DNA from: Nitrospiraceae bacterium
GTDB lineage: Bacteria; Nitrospirota; Thermodesulfovibrionia; Thermodesulfovibrionales; Dissulfurispiraceae
Assembly: GCA_012517735.1 (NCBI GenBank)
Contig: JAAYUK010000082.1
Coordinates: forward strand, 1-50,622
Direction: 5' to 3'
DNA: 50,622 nucleotides
Part shown: in pieces, positions 33,879 through 42,475 of the stretch
Position numbering within the stretch: the first letter of the stretch is position 1
Layout: every line of letters starts with the position of its first letter
Translations under genes and position numbers: made by a program
The notes under the pieces: generated by a model
The model's input: only the letters and a program-made list of their open reading frames with translations
What the model was told of the DNA's origin: nothing
Databases searched by the model: none

Positions 33879-35785
33879 GGAACCAACGCCTCAATGAGGT
33901 CTGCGCGAACGATGATATCCCGGTTCGGATCAAAACCGGTCAGTTCAAGTGAAAAAGCTTCAGCGGCAGCTTCGGCGTAAATCCGGTTGCGGACGACTCT
34001 GTGAATCCTGACGTTCCGGGGCTTGATGGCGAGCGGCGGCTTGTCGAGTTCGAAATCAAGCGGGCTGTATCTGGCAAAGGGATCCCCGCGGCGGATGAGA
34101 TAGGCGGCAGAGAGCATAAAATAACGGGTCGGCAGCGGTCGGGTTCTGTCGCCGGAGACCCGGAAACCGGTCTTCACCGGCACAACAAGCAGATAGCGCC
34201 CCTGTCCATACCCGGCAGCGTCCATGGCATCCGAACCGCCTTGTCCTTCCCTTCCTTTCTTCTGCCCACCTTCCGGGGCCGACGGCTGGGCGGGTACCGT
34301 GACAAAAAACAGATCCCGGAGCAGAGACTCGTCCTTGCCCTTCGGGGGCGCCGACAGAATGCGCACCAGTTCCCGCGGGCTGTTCTTGACAAAGCGCAAT
34401 GCGGAAGCGCCCCGGACATATTTACCGCGGAACTTCGGGGAACGTTCCTGCCACTCCGTATGCGCCGGATTTTCGGCATCCCCGAGCATGGCGGACAACA
34501 CAGGATCATCGACAACGACCAGAGCCCTGACCCCCTTGGTCCGGAGCGACTTCACGCCTGCTATGGTGATGCCGTCACGGACGAAATGATCTTCGGGCTG
34601 CTCCAGGCTCTCATCACGTTGCAGATATACGGAAAAGGAGGCCTCCTGGCCGCCATGATGCGGCCGCTGGACTTTCATCGGCACGCGGACGGCAATCGGT
34701 TGGCCGGCTTCAAATGCCGCACGCGTTGCCGCAAGACGTTCCTCCGGAACGAGGGACTCGTCCCATTCAGCGGCGCGAGCCGGATTCGGCGGACGGAGAA
34801 CAACATGATCTTCGCGGTTCAGACCGTGGACCCATTGCGACATCGCAAGCAGGGCCCGCAGTCTCTTCTTGTTCATGTGAGTCTGCTCGATTTCAAGCTG
34901 TTCAAGGAGCGAATCAACGGTATCGCGTGAAATGATCCTGGGCTTGAGGTCCCCCTGGATCACCTCAACAGCAAGGGTTCCCCCGACAATCGGGAAGAAA
35001 TAATGGATAAGCACCGAAGCAATCAGTCGGAGCGCCGTGATGGACGGATCCGGATACGGCACGACGACCGAAAGTCCGGGTTTTTCGGCGCGATCAACCG
35101 AAAAGTCGGCACAAAACCTCCGCAGGGTGTCGGCGTCTTGCACCGGCAGTGCAAAATCGCCCTCAAACAGACCGTACCATCCATAAGGATAGTATTTGCG
35201 TCCGTTGAGCACATGCGTCTTCAGGGTAGCCTGTCCCATGAGCAGCCGACTGCCGTCGCTGCGGCGGGTGCTTATGCCAAGAAAAGCGTTCATCCGCGAT
35301 GCTGCCTGATATACCGTCTTGCCGAGACCCCATCTGCCCCGATCGCTTTCCGTCTTGCCGGAGCGGCCGACGTTTCTCCAGAAATAGAAGAAGTCGTTTT
35401 TGGCACCGTACCGCTCAAGATCGCTGTCGACACGAAAGTCGCCCTCAAGCCCCCGTGTCCCAAAGTCCTCGATGACCAGGTAAGGCATGGGATCATGCAG
35501 CGACGGCTGAAACGACAGTCCGTTCTGTTCGGCGGCCAAATGCGGGGAAAGCGATGCAAAATAGCGCTCAAAGAGCGATGCATTGCCATGGCTACGGCCG
35601 ACGATACGAAAGCGCACGGTCACCGTTTCGCCGGGCACTGCCGCATCGAGCGAATTTTGAATGACTTCACGCACAAGGGCATCGGTGATACTGTCAAGAT
35701 GATCAGTGGTGAAAAATTCGCCCGCAATCGGATCAGCATTCATCTCACCGCGGGACATCACCCTGAATTTCCAGTACGGAGTCAT
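33875..35785 (-). CDS. GHKL/Hsp90-fold ATPase (HATPase_c_3 / MORC-MutL-like), first gene of a three-gene operon
   Basis: 636 aa. The N-terminal GHKL ATPase has E40 and N44 in REVIQNSLDAA (N-box), D107-x-G109-x2-G112 (G1, IEDFGTRGLEGD) and a GRWGLGKTVY box (G150-K156), so ATP binding and hydrolysis look intact. The region after about 220 (PGLSVVVPYPD, IHYFFPIVGGTLAVEV) could be an S5-like fold. The rest is unassigned, with a long Gly/Lys-rich linker (about 505-530). Related GHKL ATPases occur in bacterial R-M and defence loci. A sigma-70 promoter lies just upstream. It is divergent from the DUF1998 helicase gene. Confidence 0.88.
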   Translation of the reverse strand: MTPYWKFRVMSRGEMNADPIAGEFFTTDHLDSITDALVREVIQNSLDAAVPGETVTVRFRIVGRSHGNASLFERYFASLSPHLAAEQNGLSFQPSLHDPMPYLVIEDFGTRGLEGDFRVDSDLERYGAKNDFFYFWRNVGRSGKTESDRGRWGLGKTVYQAASRMNAFLGISTRRSDGSRLLMGQATLKTHVLNGRKYYPYGWYGLFEGDFALPVQDADTLRRFCADFSVDRAEKPGLSVVVPYPDPSITALRLIASVLIHYFFPIVGGTLAVEVIQGDLKPRIISRDTVDSLLEQLEIEQTHMNKKRLRALLAMSQWVHGLNREDHVVLRPPNPARAAEWDESLVPEERLAATRAAFEAGQPIAVRVPMKVQRPHHGGQEASFSVYLQRDESLEQPEDHFVRDGITIAGVKSLRTKGVRALVVVDDPVLSAMLGDAENPAHTEWQERSPKFRGKYVRGASALRFVKNSPRELVRILSAPPKGKDESLLRDLFFVTVPAQPSAPEGGQKKGREGQGGSDAMDAAGYGQGRYLLVVPVKTGFRVSGDRTRPLPTRYFMLSAAYLIRRGDPFARYSPLDFELDKPPLAIKPRNVRIHRVVRNRIYAEAAAEAFSLELTGFDPNRDIIVRADLIEALVP

Positions 35786-35793
35786 GATCCTCT

Positions 35794-35822
35794 ATTAAAG
35801 CTGTTTTCGCAAATGCTGTAAA
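35794..35822 (-). promoter_or_regulatory. Sigma-70 promoter of the GHKL operon
   Basis: -35 TTTACA (35822-35817), 17-nt spacer, -10 TTTAAT (35799-35794); 5/6 matches in each box. The -10 box is 8 nt from the ATG at 35785. Confidence 0.6.
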
Positions 35823-35988
35823 GAGTTGCACAGGCGAAAAAGCTTGGAGCTCTCGATGGTCACCGTGAACGCACCTGTCCCAAAATTTCGTCTCAGTGAG
35901 CATCAAAGCCCCTGTGGTCGCTCAAGATTGTCTTTGGATCACCCAGACCGTCTCCCGTTGCGAAAAATGGTATCAGAACCCAATCGCC

Positions 35989-36018
35989 TTACCCTTGCGG
36001 CTGCGTGTACGGTATACT
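35989..36018 (+). promoter_or_regulatory. Promoter of the DUF1998 helicase gene
   Basis: -10 TATACT (36013-36018) with a weak TTACCC (35989-35994) 18 nt upstream, 16 nt from the ATG at 36035. Confidence 0.4.
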
Positions 36019-36034
36019 TTCTCAAGAGACTTGT

Positions 36035-38326
36035 ATGCCCTTTCCTGAAGACACTATCCTCCATACTCTGATCGAAGCACTGAAAGCCGATCGCCTGACC
36101 GGACCCGGCATCACTGCGCATGAATTCATCCCGCCGCGCGAGGCGGTGTATGAAGATATGGTACTGCATCCGCAGATTGCTGAAGCGCTCAAAGCTCAGG
36201 GGATCGAAAAGTTCTACCGGCATCAGGCGGAGGCAATCGACCACATCCGCTGCGGCGAGCATGTCGTGGTCATGACGCCGACCGCAAGCGGCAAGAGCCT
36301 GATCTATAACATTCCGGTCATCGAAACCATCCTCCAGAATCCTGAAGCAAAAGCACTCTACATCTTCCCGCTCAAAGGGCTCGAGCAGGACCAGCTCCGA
36401 GCGCTGAACGGCCTCTTCGACGCGGTACTGGGGCCGGTTGCCAAAGTGGGGCGCAAAGAACCATTGCAGCGAGCCGAGGTGTATGATGGCGATACGAAAC
36501 CCTATCGGCGCTCGCGGATACGGGAGGAAATGCCGAACGTCATCTTCACGAATCCCGACATGCTCCACCACGCCATCAACCCGTTTCATAAAAAATGGGA
36601 ACCGTTTTTCAGAAACCTGAAGTATATCGTTATTGACGAAGTGCACGCCTATCGCGGCGTCTTCGGCTCGCATGTCAGCCATGTCATCCGGCGTCTTCGG
36701 CGCATCTGCACCTGCTGGGGAGCAACGCCGCTTTTCATCGCCTGTTCCGCAACCATCGCCAACCCGAAAGAATTCACCGAAACACTTATCGGCAAATCGT
36801 TTGTGGTCGTCGACCAGACCGGCGCGCCGCAGTCGGGCAAACACTTCCTCTGCATCAGCCCGATCGACAGCCCTTACTCGGAAGCCACGCGCATATTCAC
36901 CCAATGCATAAAAGCCGGCCTGCGGACCATCGTCTTTACCAAAGCACGGAAGATAACCGAGCTGATCTACACTTGGACAGTCCAGCGAGCACCGTTGATT
37001 GCCGACCGGATCAGCCCGTACCGCGCCGGATTTCTGCCGTCAGAGCGCCGCGAGATCGAACAGAAACTCTTCAGCGGTGAACTGATGGGCGTCATCTCGA
37101 CCAGCGCGCTTGAGCTTGGCGTGGACATCGGCGGGCTCGACGTCTGCATCCTCTGCGGCTATCCCGGTTCCATCGCAAGCATGTGGCAGCGCGCCGGACG
37201 AGTGGGACGCGGAGACCGCGAATCGCTCGTCGTAATGATTGCGTTGAAAGACGCTCTTGACCATTATCTGGTATCGCACCCCGAAATGCTCTTCTCCAAG
37301 CCGCATGAGTCTGCCTCGTGCGATCCCGGCAATGAACGCATCCTCAAGCAACACCTCGTCTGCGCCGCCGGTGAACAGTGGCTCACCATTGATGATCCGG
37401 TCTACAGCGGCTACATCGGCGAGCCGGTTTTCGACGAACTGATCGCAGAACGGGCGCTGGTGGCCGGCAGGCGGGGAGACATCTGGTTTTCGGGCATCAG
37501 AAATCCGCAGAATACCGTCGGCATCCGCAGCGTCGGCAGGCCGCTCCGCATCTACGACGAACGCGGCCAACTGATCGGCGAACTCGACGGCCGTCGTATC
37601 TACCGCGACGGCTTCCCCGGCGCCATTTACCTGCACCGTGGCAGACAGTATCGTATTACACGCCTCAATATCGAAGATAACGAGTCCTCCTGCAAGGAAG
37701 TCAATGTTGAGTACTACACGCAGGCACTCTCCAATGAACATGCCGAGGTAGTCGATGTCCTCGCACAATTTCCGTCGCTGCTCAGTAAAGATGTCAGCAT
37801 CATGCACGGGAAAGTAAGAATCACCTATCAGGTTGTGGGGTATGATAAAAAACACCTTTATCACGGCACCAGGCTCGAACGTCTCAGTGTTGACATGCCT
37901 GAATATGTATTTGAAACCGAGGGTATCTGGATGACGATCAACCGCGGGCTCGGAGAGGAGATAGTCGAACGCGGATTCGACCTTGCGGGCACGCTCCACG
38001 CTGCCGAGCATGTGACGATCAATGCCATTCCCCTCTTCGCCCTCTGCGACAAGGGAGACATCGGAGGCATCAGCTATCCGCTCTACCCTGAGATGAAGTC
38101 TCCAGCAATTTTCATTTACGACGGCTACGACGGCGGCATCGGCCTTACCAAACGGGTGCTCGACGTGCCGCGCGAATGGATATCGGCCGCCATAGAACTG
38201 CTGCGCACCTGCGACTGCGACGACGGCTGCCCCTCCTGTGTGCAGGACGCCCAGTGCGGCTCCGGCAACGACCCGCTCGACAAAAAAGGGGCCATCTGGT
38301 TTCTCGAAAAACTGCTGGAGACGTGA
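36035..38326 (+). CDS. DEAD/DEAH helicase with C-terminal DUF1998, MrfA/Hrq1-like
   Basis: 763 aa from the ATG at 36035 (MPFPEDTILHTLIEAL); the GTG at 36005 precedes the -10 box. Superfamily 2 motifs are TPTASGKSL (I), VIDEVHAYRG (II), ACSATIANP (III), and QRAGRVGRGDR (VI), with TRLERLSVDMPEY in the accessory region. The C-terminal DUF1998 domain holds a four-Cys cluster CDCDDGCPSCVQDAQC (about 730-745), as in Bacillus MrfA (YprA), which repairs mitomycin adducts, and yeast Hrq1. It may be a housekeeping repair gene or work with the divergent GHKL operon. An inverted-repeat element and a gene remnant follow. Confidence 0.92.
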   Translation: MPFPEDTILHTLIEALKADRLTGPGITAHEFIPPREAVYEDMVLHPQIAEALKAQGIEKFYRHQAEAIDHIRCGEHVVVMTPTASGKSLIYNIPVIETILQNPEAKALYIFPLKGLEQDQLRALNGLFDAVLGPVAKVGRKEPLQRAEVYDGDTKPYRRSRIREEMPNVIFTNPDMLHHAINPFHKKWEPFFRNLKYIVIDEVHAYRGVFGSHVSHVIRRLRRICTCWGATPLFIACSATIANPKEFTETLIGKSFVVVDQTGAPQSGKHFLCISPIDSPYSEATRIFTQCIKAGLRTIVFTKARKITELIYTWTVQRAPLIADRISPYRAGFLPSERREIEQKLFSGELMGVISTSALELGVDIGGLDVCILCGYPGSIASMWQRAGRVGRGDRESLVVMIALKDALDHYLVSHPEMLFSKPHESASCDPGNERILKQHLVCAAGEQWLTIDDPVYSGYIGEPVFDELIAERALVAGRRGDIWFSGIRNPQNTVGIRSVGRPLRIYDERGQLIGELDGRRIYRDGFPGAIYLHRGRQYRITRLNIEDNESSCKEVNVEYYTQALSNEHAEVVDVLAQFPSLLSKDVSIMHGKVRITYQVVGYDKKHLYHGTRLERLSVDMPEYVFETEGIWMTINRGLGEEIVERGFDLAGTLHAAEHVTINAIPLFALCDKGDIGGISYPLYPEMKSPAIFIYDGYDGGIGLTKRVLDVPREWISAAIELLRTCDCDDGCPSCVQDAQCGSGNDPLDKKGAIWFLEKLLET

Positions 38327-38372
38327 GACAAGTCGGCGGATGACAAGACATGACCTTACCCTCAAATACTCA

Positions 38373-38519
38373 CAGGCTGCTGAAAAAGTCCCTCCTCGGA
38401 TCAACGAGGTCAATTTGGGGGATGTTCCGACATGGATTGCTCCGAGTTTTTCGATCCCTGAGCCTCTGAGAGAGCCGTTTTTCGCAGTGCATTTTGCACA
38501 AAGATTTTTCAGCAGCCTG
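38373..38519. repeat. Inverted-repeat element, family 2 (147 bp, perfect 15-bp ends)
   Basis: CAGGCTGCTGAAAAA (38373-38387) and its exact inverse TTTTTCAGCAGCCTG (38505-38519). No target-site duplication is evident. It has no coding capacity of its own, though one frame is open through it. It sits between the helicase gene and a truncated decarboxylase, at the remnant's 5' break. Confidence 0.75.
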
Positions 38520-39005
38520 TTAGATACGTTCCGGGAGGCGATTGACTCGCTTCATCGGTTGGCAGACAATCTGGAGGCAGAACTCGGACGGAAGATACGT
38601 ATGCTCAATATTGGCGGTGGCCTCGCAGGATGGTACTTGCCCGAAATGCCGCCTCCGAGCATCGCCGACCTATCCCTCGTTGGGGACACTATGTGCCTCA
38701 TCACGAAGGTCGTCATGGTGAAACGCGATGATAACAGCGCCATTGCGGTCATGGATGTAGGATACGACCAGCTCATCTACCACCGCCCCTTCCATGTGCG
38801 CACATCCGAGCACGAGGATCTTCCTAATACGGGAAACGATGCTGTTGCAGGACCGCTTTGCTTCTCAGGCGACATTATTCGAAGCGCAACAACACTCAAC
38901 GGCGTCAAACGGGGAGACTACCTCTATCTGCCCTTTGTCGGTGCATATTGTTATGCCGCTTCAAATCACTTCAACAGGCGACAATACGGTGGGATGGTCG
39001 TGTGA
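38520..39005 (+). pseudogene. C-terminal remnant of a PLP-dependent (type III, LysA-like) decarboxylase
   Basis: About 161 codons start directly at the family-2 element. LNIGGGLAGWY, GPLCFSGDIIRS, LPFVGAYCYAASNHFN are the PLP-phosphate loop, substrate-site Cys and C-terminal motifs of diaminopimelate/ornithine decarboxylases. The N-terminal half with the PLP-binding lysine is missing. The frame is open back to an ATG at 38340 through the element (221 aa), a leftover of 12 residues, 49 element-encoded residues and this part. Non-functional as a decarboxylase. Confidence 0.75.
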
Positions 39006-39241
39006 GATGGACACCGCATCTCTGCCTGTAATCGCGCAGAGGACTTTCGCATGAACTCGATCTTTTTAACCGACTTGATCCAGAAGGGGAACGCAAGTGA
39101 GCCATGACGTCATTTGAAAAATGGAAAAGAAGAGATGCCCAACAAACTCCTGCAGGCGACGTCCTGAAGGACTGCGTTCGAGAGTCTCGTTCTTTCCCTC
39201 CTCTGCGCGTGCCTTGACAGCATAGCTACAGCACGATTCAA
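39006..39241. other. Gap between the decarboxylase remnant and the repeat element
   Basis: 236 bases in which I see no gene, hairpin terminator or promoter that I would support. Confidence 0.5.
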
Positions 39242-39466
39242 CCCAAAAGTCATTGGATTCGACCGAAAGCGCTCCGAGCTGGCTGGGCTTGCAACAGGGC
39301 GGATTTCTCCGGCAAAGCGGCACTTTCAGGACGTATGTGCATGGCGAATACCCCGCAGGACGGCTGGATGCCGTCCGACAAACGGAATCCCCAAAAATGT
39401 CAATGACTTTTCGGGGCGGTATTTGAGCGGCGTTGCCTGTCCTGCCGGGCTAATGACAATTTTCGG
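39242..39466. repeat. Inverted-repeat element, family 1, long copy (225 bp, reverse orientation)
   Basis: Left end CCCAAAAGTCATTGG, right end CTAATGACAATTTTCGG. It is the reverse-complement version of 27421-27607, sharing GGACGGCTGGATGCCGTCC, GCATGGCGAATACC, and CAGCCAGCTCGGAGCGC-type blocks. It has an additional internal insert of about 35 bp that repeats the terminal GTCATT motif. It lies downstream of the leftward aminotransferase gene. Confidence 0.8.
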
Positions 39467-39570
39467 TTAAAGAAAGAATGTCCTTGGCATGACTATTACT
39501 GAAAAGACATTCACATAAAATCATTGACATGCCTGAATCTGATCCGAGCTGCTATGCACTAACGCATTCA

Positions 39571-40764
39571 TCAGTAATCCGAATGAAGCTCCCGGCATAC
39601 ATTCAGGAGGTAGGTGTTGTCCGCTTCGTTGCGGACCGTGATCCGATGATAGCCGCGTCCGTTCAATCCGGTCATGTTCCCCAGATCAGCAGTAAGAATA
39701 CCATGGGATGCAAAGGCATCACTCAGCTTGCTGCCGGTCAGACCAGCATGTCTCACCATTAGGGTATTGGTGTCAGACGACAGGCACCTAAAGACTGACA
39801 TTCCCCGGAAGCCTTCTTGCAGGGTATCCCGACGCATGCGGTTTATCCGTCGGGAATCGTTCACGTAATCCTGGTCAACAAAGGCCATTTGGGCCAGATA
39901 GAGTGAAAACCAGGTAACCGGAAAATAGGGGCAGTAAACCTGCAGCCCGGTCCTGATATCAGCAGAGGAGCAGATCAAGTAGCCTACCCTGATGCTGGGC
40001 AGGCCGTAGATCTTTGAAAACGTGCGCAGCACCATCAGGTTAGGATACTCTCCTGCATAGCGGGCACAGGATACAACGCGGTCATCCTGATCCGTGTATT
40101 CACCGTAAGCCTCATCCACCACCACACAACAGCCCTGCTTCTTTGCCGCATCCAACAGCGGCAAAAGCTCTTCCTGTGGAATCAGCTGACCAGTTGGGTT
40201 AACCGGGTTGCTGATCCAGAGCAGCCGGGGACCGGCAGCAAGCTGAGCAATCAAAGCAGTCGTTGTATCGGCGGTCCAGCGGTATTGATCCTCTTCCTTA
40301 AGCTGCACCTGCACAGCAATAGCGCCGAGTCGTGAGGCGTATTCTTCATACAGATTGAAATTGGGTACCGGCAGGAGGTAATGATCTCCGTCAACAAGAA
40401 AGGCACGGGCAACCAAGTCGATGATTGCATCGAGCCCGGTACCAAGCAGAAACCAGTCTGGATGCACCCCATACAGCTCGGACAATTTTTTCTTTAGCAT
40501 CCGGTAATGATTGTCCGGATATTCATCCAGCTTGCTGACCGCCAGTTCCCCCATATCGACATAGTTGAGCAGCTCTCTGATCAGCGGTGAAAAACCGTCG
40601 CAGTTCTTGCCAATGTCAAATCGATAGACCTGTTCAATACCGTAGCGTGCCTTCAGCCGCTCAATCAACTGGGCTTCGTCGGTCTCCTTATCAAGGTAGC
40701 CACCCACGCGCACCTTGAGCGCCTGCTGCGTCGTCGCGTTCAGAAATTGTTTCAGACCATCCAT
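39571..40764 (-). CDS. PLP-dependent aminotransferase class I/II (HisC-like)
   Basis: 397 aa from the ATG at 40764; a GTG at 40779 overlapping the GNAT stop is an alternative. Fold type I features are GTGLDAIIDLVAR, SNPVNPTGQL, VVDEAYGEY (PLP Asp), and TFSKIYGLPSIRVGY (Schiff-base Lys in FSK). The C-terminal NGRGYHRITVR contains the carboxylate Arg. It resembles histidinol-phosphate or L-threonine-O-phosphate transaminases, but the neighbours are not his or cob genes, so the substrate is unknown. It is co-transcribed with the GNAT gene upstream. Confidence 0.88.
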   Translation of the reverse strand: MDGLKQFLNATTQQALKVRVGGYLDKETDEAQLIERLKARYGIEQVYRFDIGKNCDGFSPLIRELLNYVDMGELAVSKLDEYPDNHYRMLKKKLSELYGVHPDWFLLGTGLDAIIDLVARAFLVDGDHYLLPVPNFNLYEEYASRLGAIAVQVQLKEEDQYRWTADTTTALIAQLAAGPRLLWISNPVNPTGQLIPQEELLPLLDAAKKQGCCVVVDEAYGEYTDQDDRVVSCARYAGEYPNLMVLRTFSKIYGLPSIRVGYLICSSADIRTGLQVYCPYFPVTWFSLYLAQMAFVDQDYVNDSRRINRMRRDTLQEGFRGMSVFRCLSSDTNTLMVRHAGLTGSKLSDAFASHGILTADLGNMTGLNGRGYHRITVRNEADNTYLLNVCRELHSDY

Positions 40765-40775
40765 AACCACAGACC

Positions 40776-41573
40776 TCACTCCCGCTCCAGGAGATAATAG
40801 TTCTGCCGTTGCCCCTGCAGTTGACCTCTGATCAGAGTCCGGCAGCGATAGCCGCGCTGGTTGATATACTCACTGAACAGCAGTCTGGTCTCCTGACGCA
40901 TGGCAATGGCAGCATTTCTGTCAGACTGTTTCAATGCCTGCAGGTCGGCAGGTATCTGCACCAGAACCTGGTCTGCATCCGGCATGTAGCCGTTTCGGGC
41001 AACCGGCAGCAGTCCCAGCACCGTTGAAAGTTCTGGTGCCTTGTGACTTCCGTCAAGGCATGCCTGAGTCCGTGGCAGCAAAAGATCCTGTTCAACCAGA
41101 AAGCGGTCAACAGGCATACCGCTGTTCATCTGATCCTCAACAACAAAACAGTCCGACTTATAGGCGACCACACATGCGCCAAAACGGTTCAGGTAGAGGT
41201 GAGCGTTTCTCCCCTCCAGCGGTTCATAGGTCCAGACAAGCTTCACCACATCATGGGATCTGTACCACTGAAGCGCCTGCCTGTGAAAATCAAGACCGAT
41301 ACCGGCATCACGGTATTCCGGCAGCATGCCCAGCATATGCCAGTACAGGCAGCCGGCAGATCTGGTCGGCAAATATATTGCTAACCCGACCATCCGGTCT
41401 CCGTCAAAAGCGCCCATGACCAGCCCCATCGGGGGTGACTCCATGCTCAATACCTTAAGGGTGATCAGAGAATCACAGCCGTCAGGGCTTAATCCCCATA
41501 TTTTAGCCTGTAGTTCAATACAAGTCTGGAGTTCTTTTTCAGTGGTTATGCTACGAAAGGTGATTGATGCCAT
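40776..41573 (-). CDS. GNAT-family N-acetyltransferase (COG3375-type)
   Basis: 265 aa. The N-terminal GNAT fold (about 1-165) has MVGLAIYLPTR, MLGMLPEYRDAGIGLDFHRQ (the acetyl-CoA pyrophosphate loop, R/Q-x-x-G-x-G/A variant), and WTYEPLEGRNAHLYLNRFG. The C-terminal 100 residues are a family extension. From the family, it transfers an acyl group to an amine. The adjacent aminotransferase and the decarboxylase remnant suggest a small pathway for an acylated amino acid or polyamine, which is inference. A family-1 repeat lies in its upstream region. Confidence 0.87.
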   Translation of the reverse strand: MASITFRSITTEKELQTCIELQAKIWGLSPDGCDSLITLKVLSMESPPMGLVMGAFDGDRMVGLAIYLPTRSAGCLYWHMLGMLPEYRDAGIGLDFHRQALQWYRSHDVVKLVWTYEPLEGRNAHLYLNRFGACVVAYKSDCFVVEDQMNSGMPVDRFLVEQDLLLPRTQACLDGSHKAPELSTVLGLLPVARNGYMPDADQVLVQIPADLQALKQSDRNAAIAMRQETRLLFSEYINQRGYRCRTLIRGQLQGQRQNYYLLERE

Positions 41574-41595
41574 GTTCCAGTCCTTTCCTGATTAT

Positions 41596-41645
41596 CCCAA
41601 AATTGTCATTGGATTCGACCGAAACCGCTCAGACTGCCAATAGCC
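41596..41645. repeat. Partial inverted-repeat element, family 1
   Basis: CCCAAAATTGTCATTGG, then ATTCGACCGAAACCGCTCAG, as at the left end of 39242-39466. The far end is not recognisable (CCAATAGCC near 41637-41645). It lies 22 nt upstream of the GNAT start. Confidence 0.65.
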
Positions 41646-41710
41646 GACCCCAAAGTACTCAAGCAGTAAAAAGTTTCTTTCACACGCTGCCAAAAAGTGG
41701 CCAATCGGGA

Positions 41711-42241
41711 TCAATGTGCTGTCGCCTGATTCGATTGCGCGGCTTCTTCCTTGCGCATTCTTATCACCGCGGACCGATCATCCCGATCCCGGAGCAACCA
41801 GTACACGATACCGAGTACAAGTGTTGCGCCAGCGAGTGCTGCGATCGTTTCCGCTCCCGTTTTGCTGCTGTCGAGAATGATGAATTTACGGCTGATCGCA
41901 AGCAGCGCGATCAGAATGACCGTCTTGACTTCGACAATGCTGTCCTTTCTCAAGGCGACACGAAGGATCGAATGTTTGAACTCCAGGGCGATCAGCAGCG
42001 TCATGATCGTCCCGAACAGTGACTGAAACACTCCGTAGTCAAGGACATCCACGGCGCCGACGATGAGCAACGGTAGTATCCGCATGATAAGCTGAACGAG
42101 CGCCATGATGATCACAATAGCGATGATCCCGCTCAATAGAATGGCGACAACCTGCTCAAAGCGTTCGTATAACGTCATCACTCCCCATTGTTCGCGAATC
42201 AGCTTGAAATCGCTGCTTTTTCTATTCTCAACGGCTCCCAT
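41711..42241 (-). CDS. PsiE-like (phosphate-starvation-inducible E) membrane protein
   Basis: 176 aa with four membrane helices (about 31-53, 60-78, 84-102, 130-152), the PsiE family layout, and the conserved short motif ALEFKHSILRVALRK between helices. The C-terminal tail is charged. Its function is unknown in any organism; phosphate regulation is known only for E. coli psiE. It is divergent from the cyclophilin gene. Confidence 0.85.
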   Translation of the reverse strand: MGAVENRKSSDFKLIREQWGVMTLYERFEQVVAILLSGIIAIVIIMALVQLIMRILPLLIVGAVDVLDYGVFQSLFGTIMTLLIALEFKHSILRVALRKDSIVEVKTVILIALLAISRKFIILDSSKTGAETIAALAGATLVLGIVYWLLRDRDDRSAVIRMRKEEAAQSNQATAH

Positions 42242-42416
42242 GGTTACCTCCTCTGCTGCGTACTGTTTTACGATACTACCCGAATGTCTTTTGTTTCAAC
42301 ACCGCAAGGATACCGTCCAGAAATGAAAATGAGAAGACAGCGCCCGTTTTCTGTGGCCATTTCCGTATTTGTGCTGTTCGCTGCCTTGCCGTGTTCGCCG
42401 GTCGTTTTCCTGCCGG

Positions 42417-42445
42417 TGTCGAATCCTTCCCACCTGATGTATAAT
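42417..42445 (+). promoter_or_regulatory. Promoter of the cyclophilin gene
   Basis: -10 TATAAT (42440-42445) with a poor TGTCGA 17 nt upstream; 31 nt before the GTG start at 42476. Confidence 0.4.
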
Positions 42446-42475
42446 AAAAGTCATTATCTCAATCAGGGAGAGATC

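Noticed and set aside
37040-38413. 457-codon minus-strand frame opposite the helicase
   Set aside because: The plus strand carries all helicase motifs; the minus frame has no recognisable domain.
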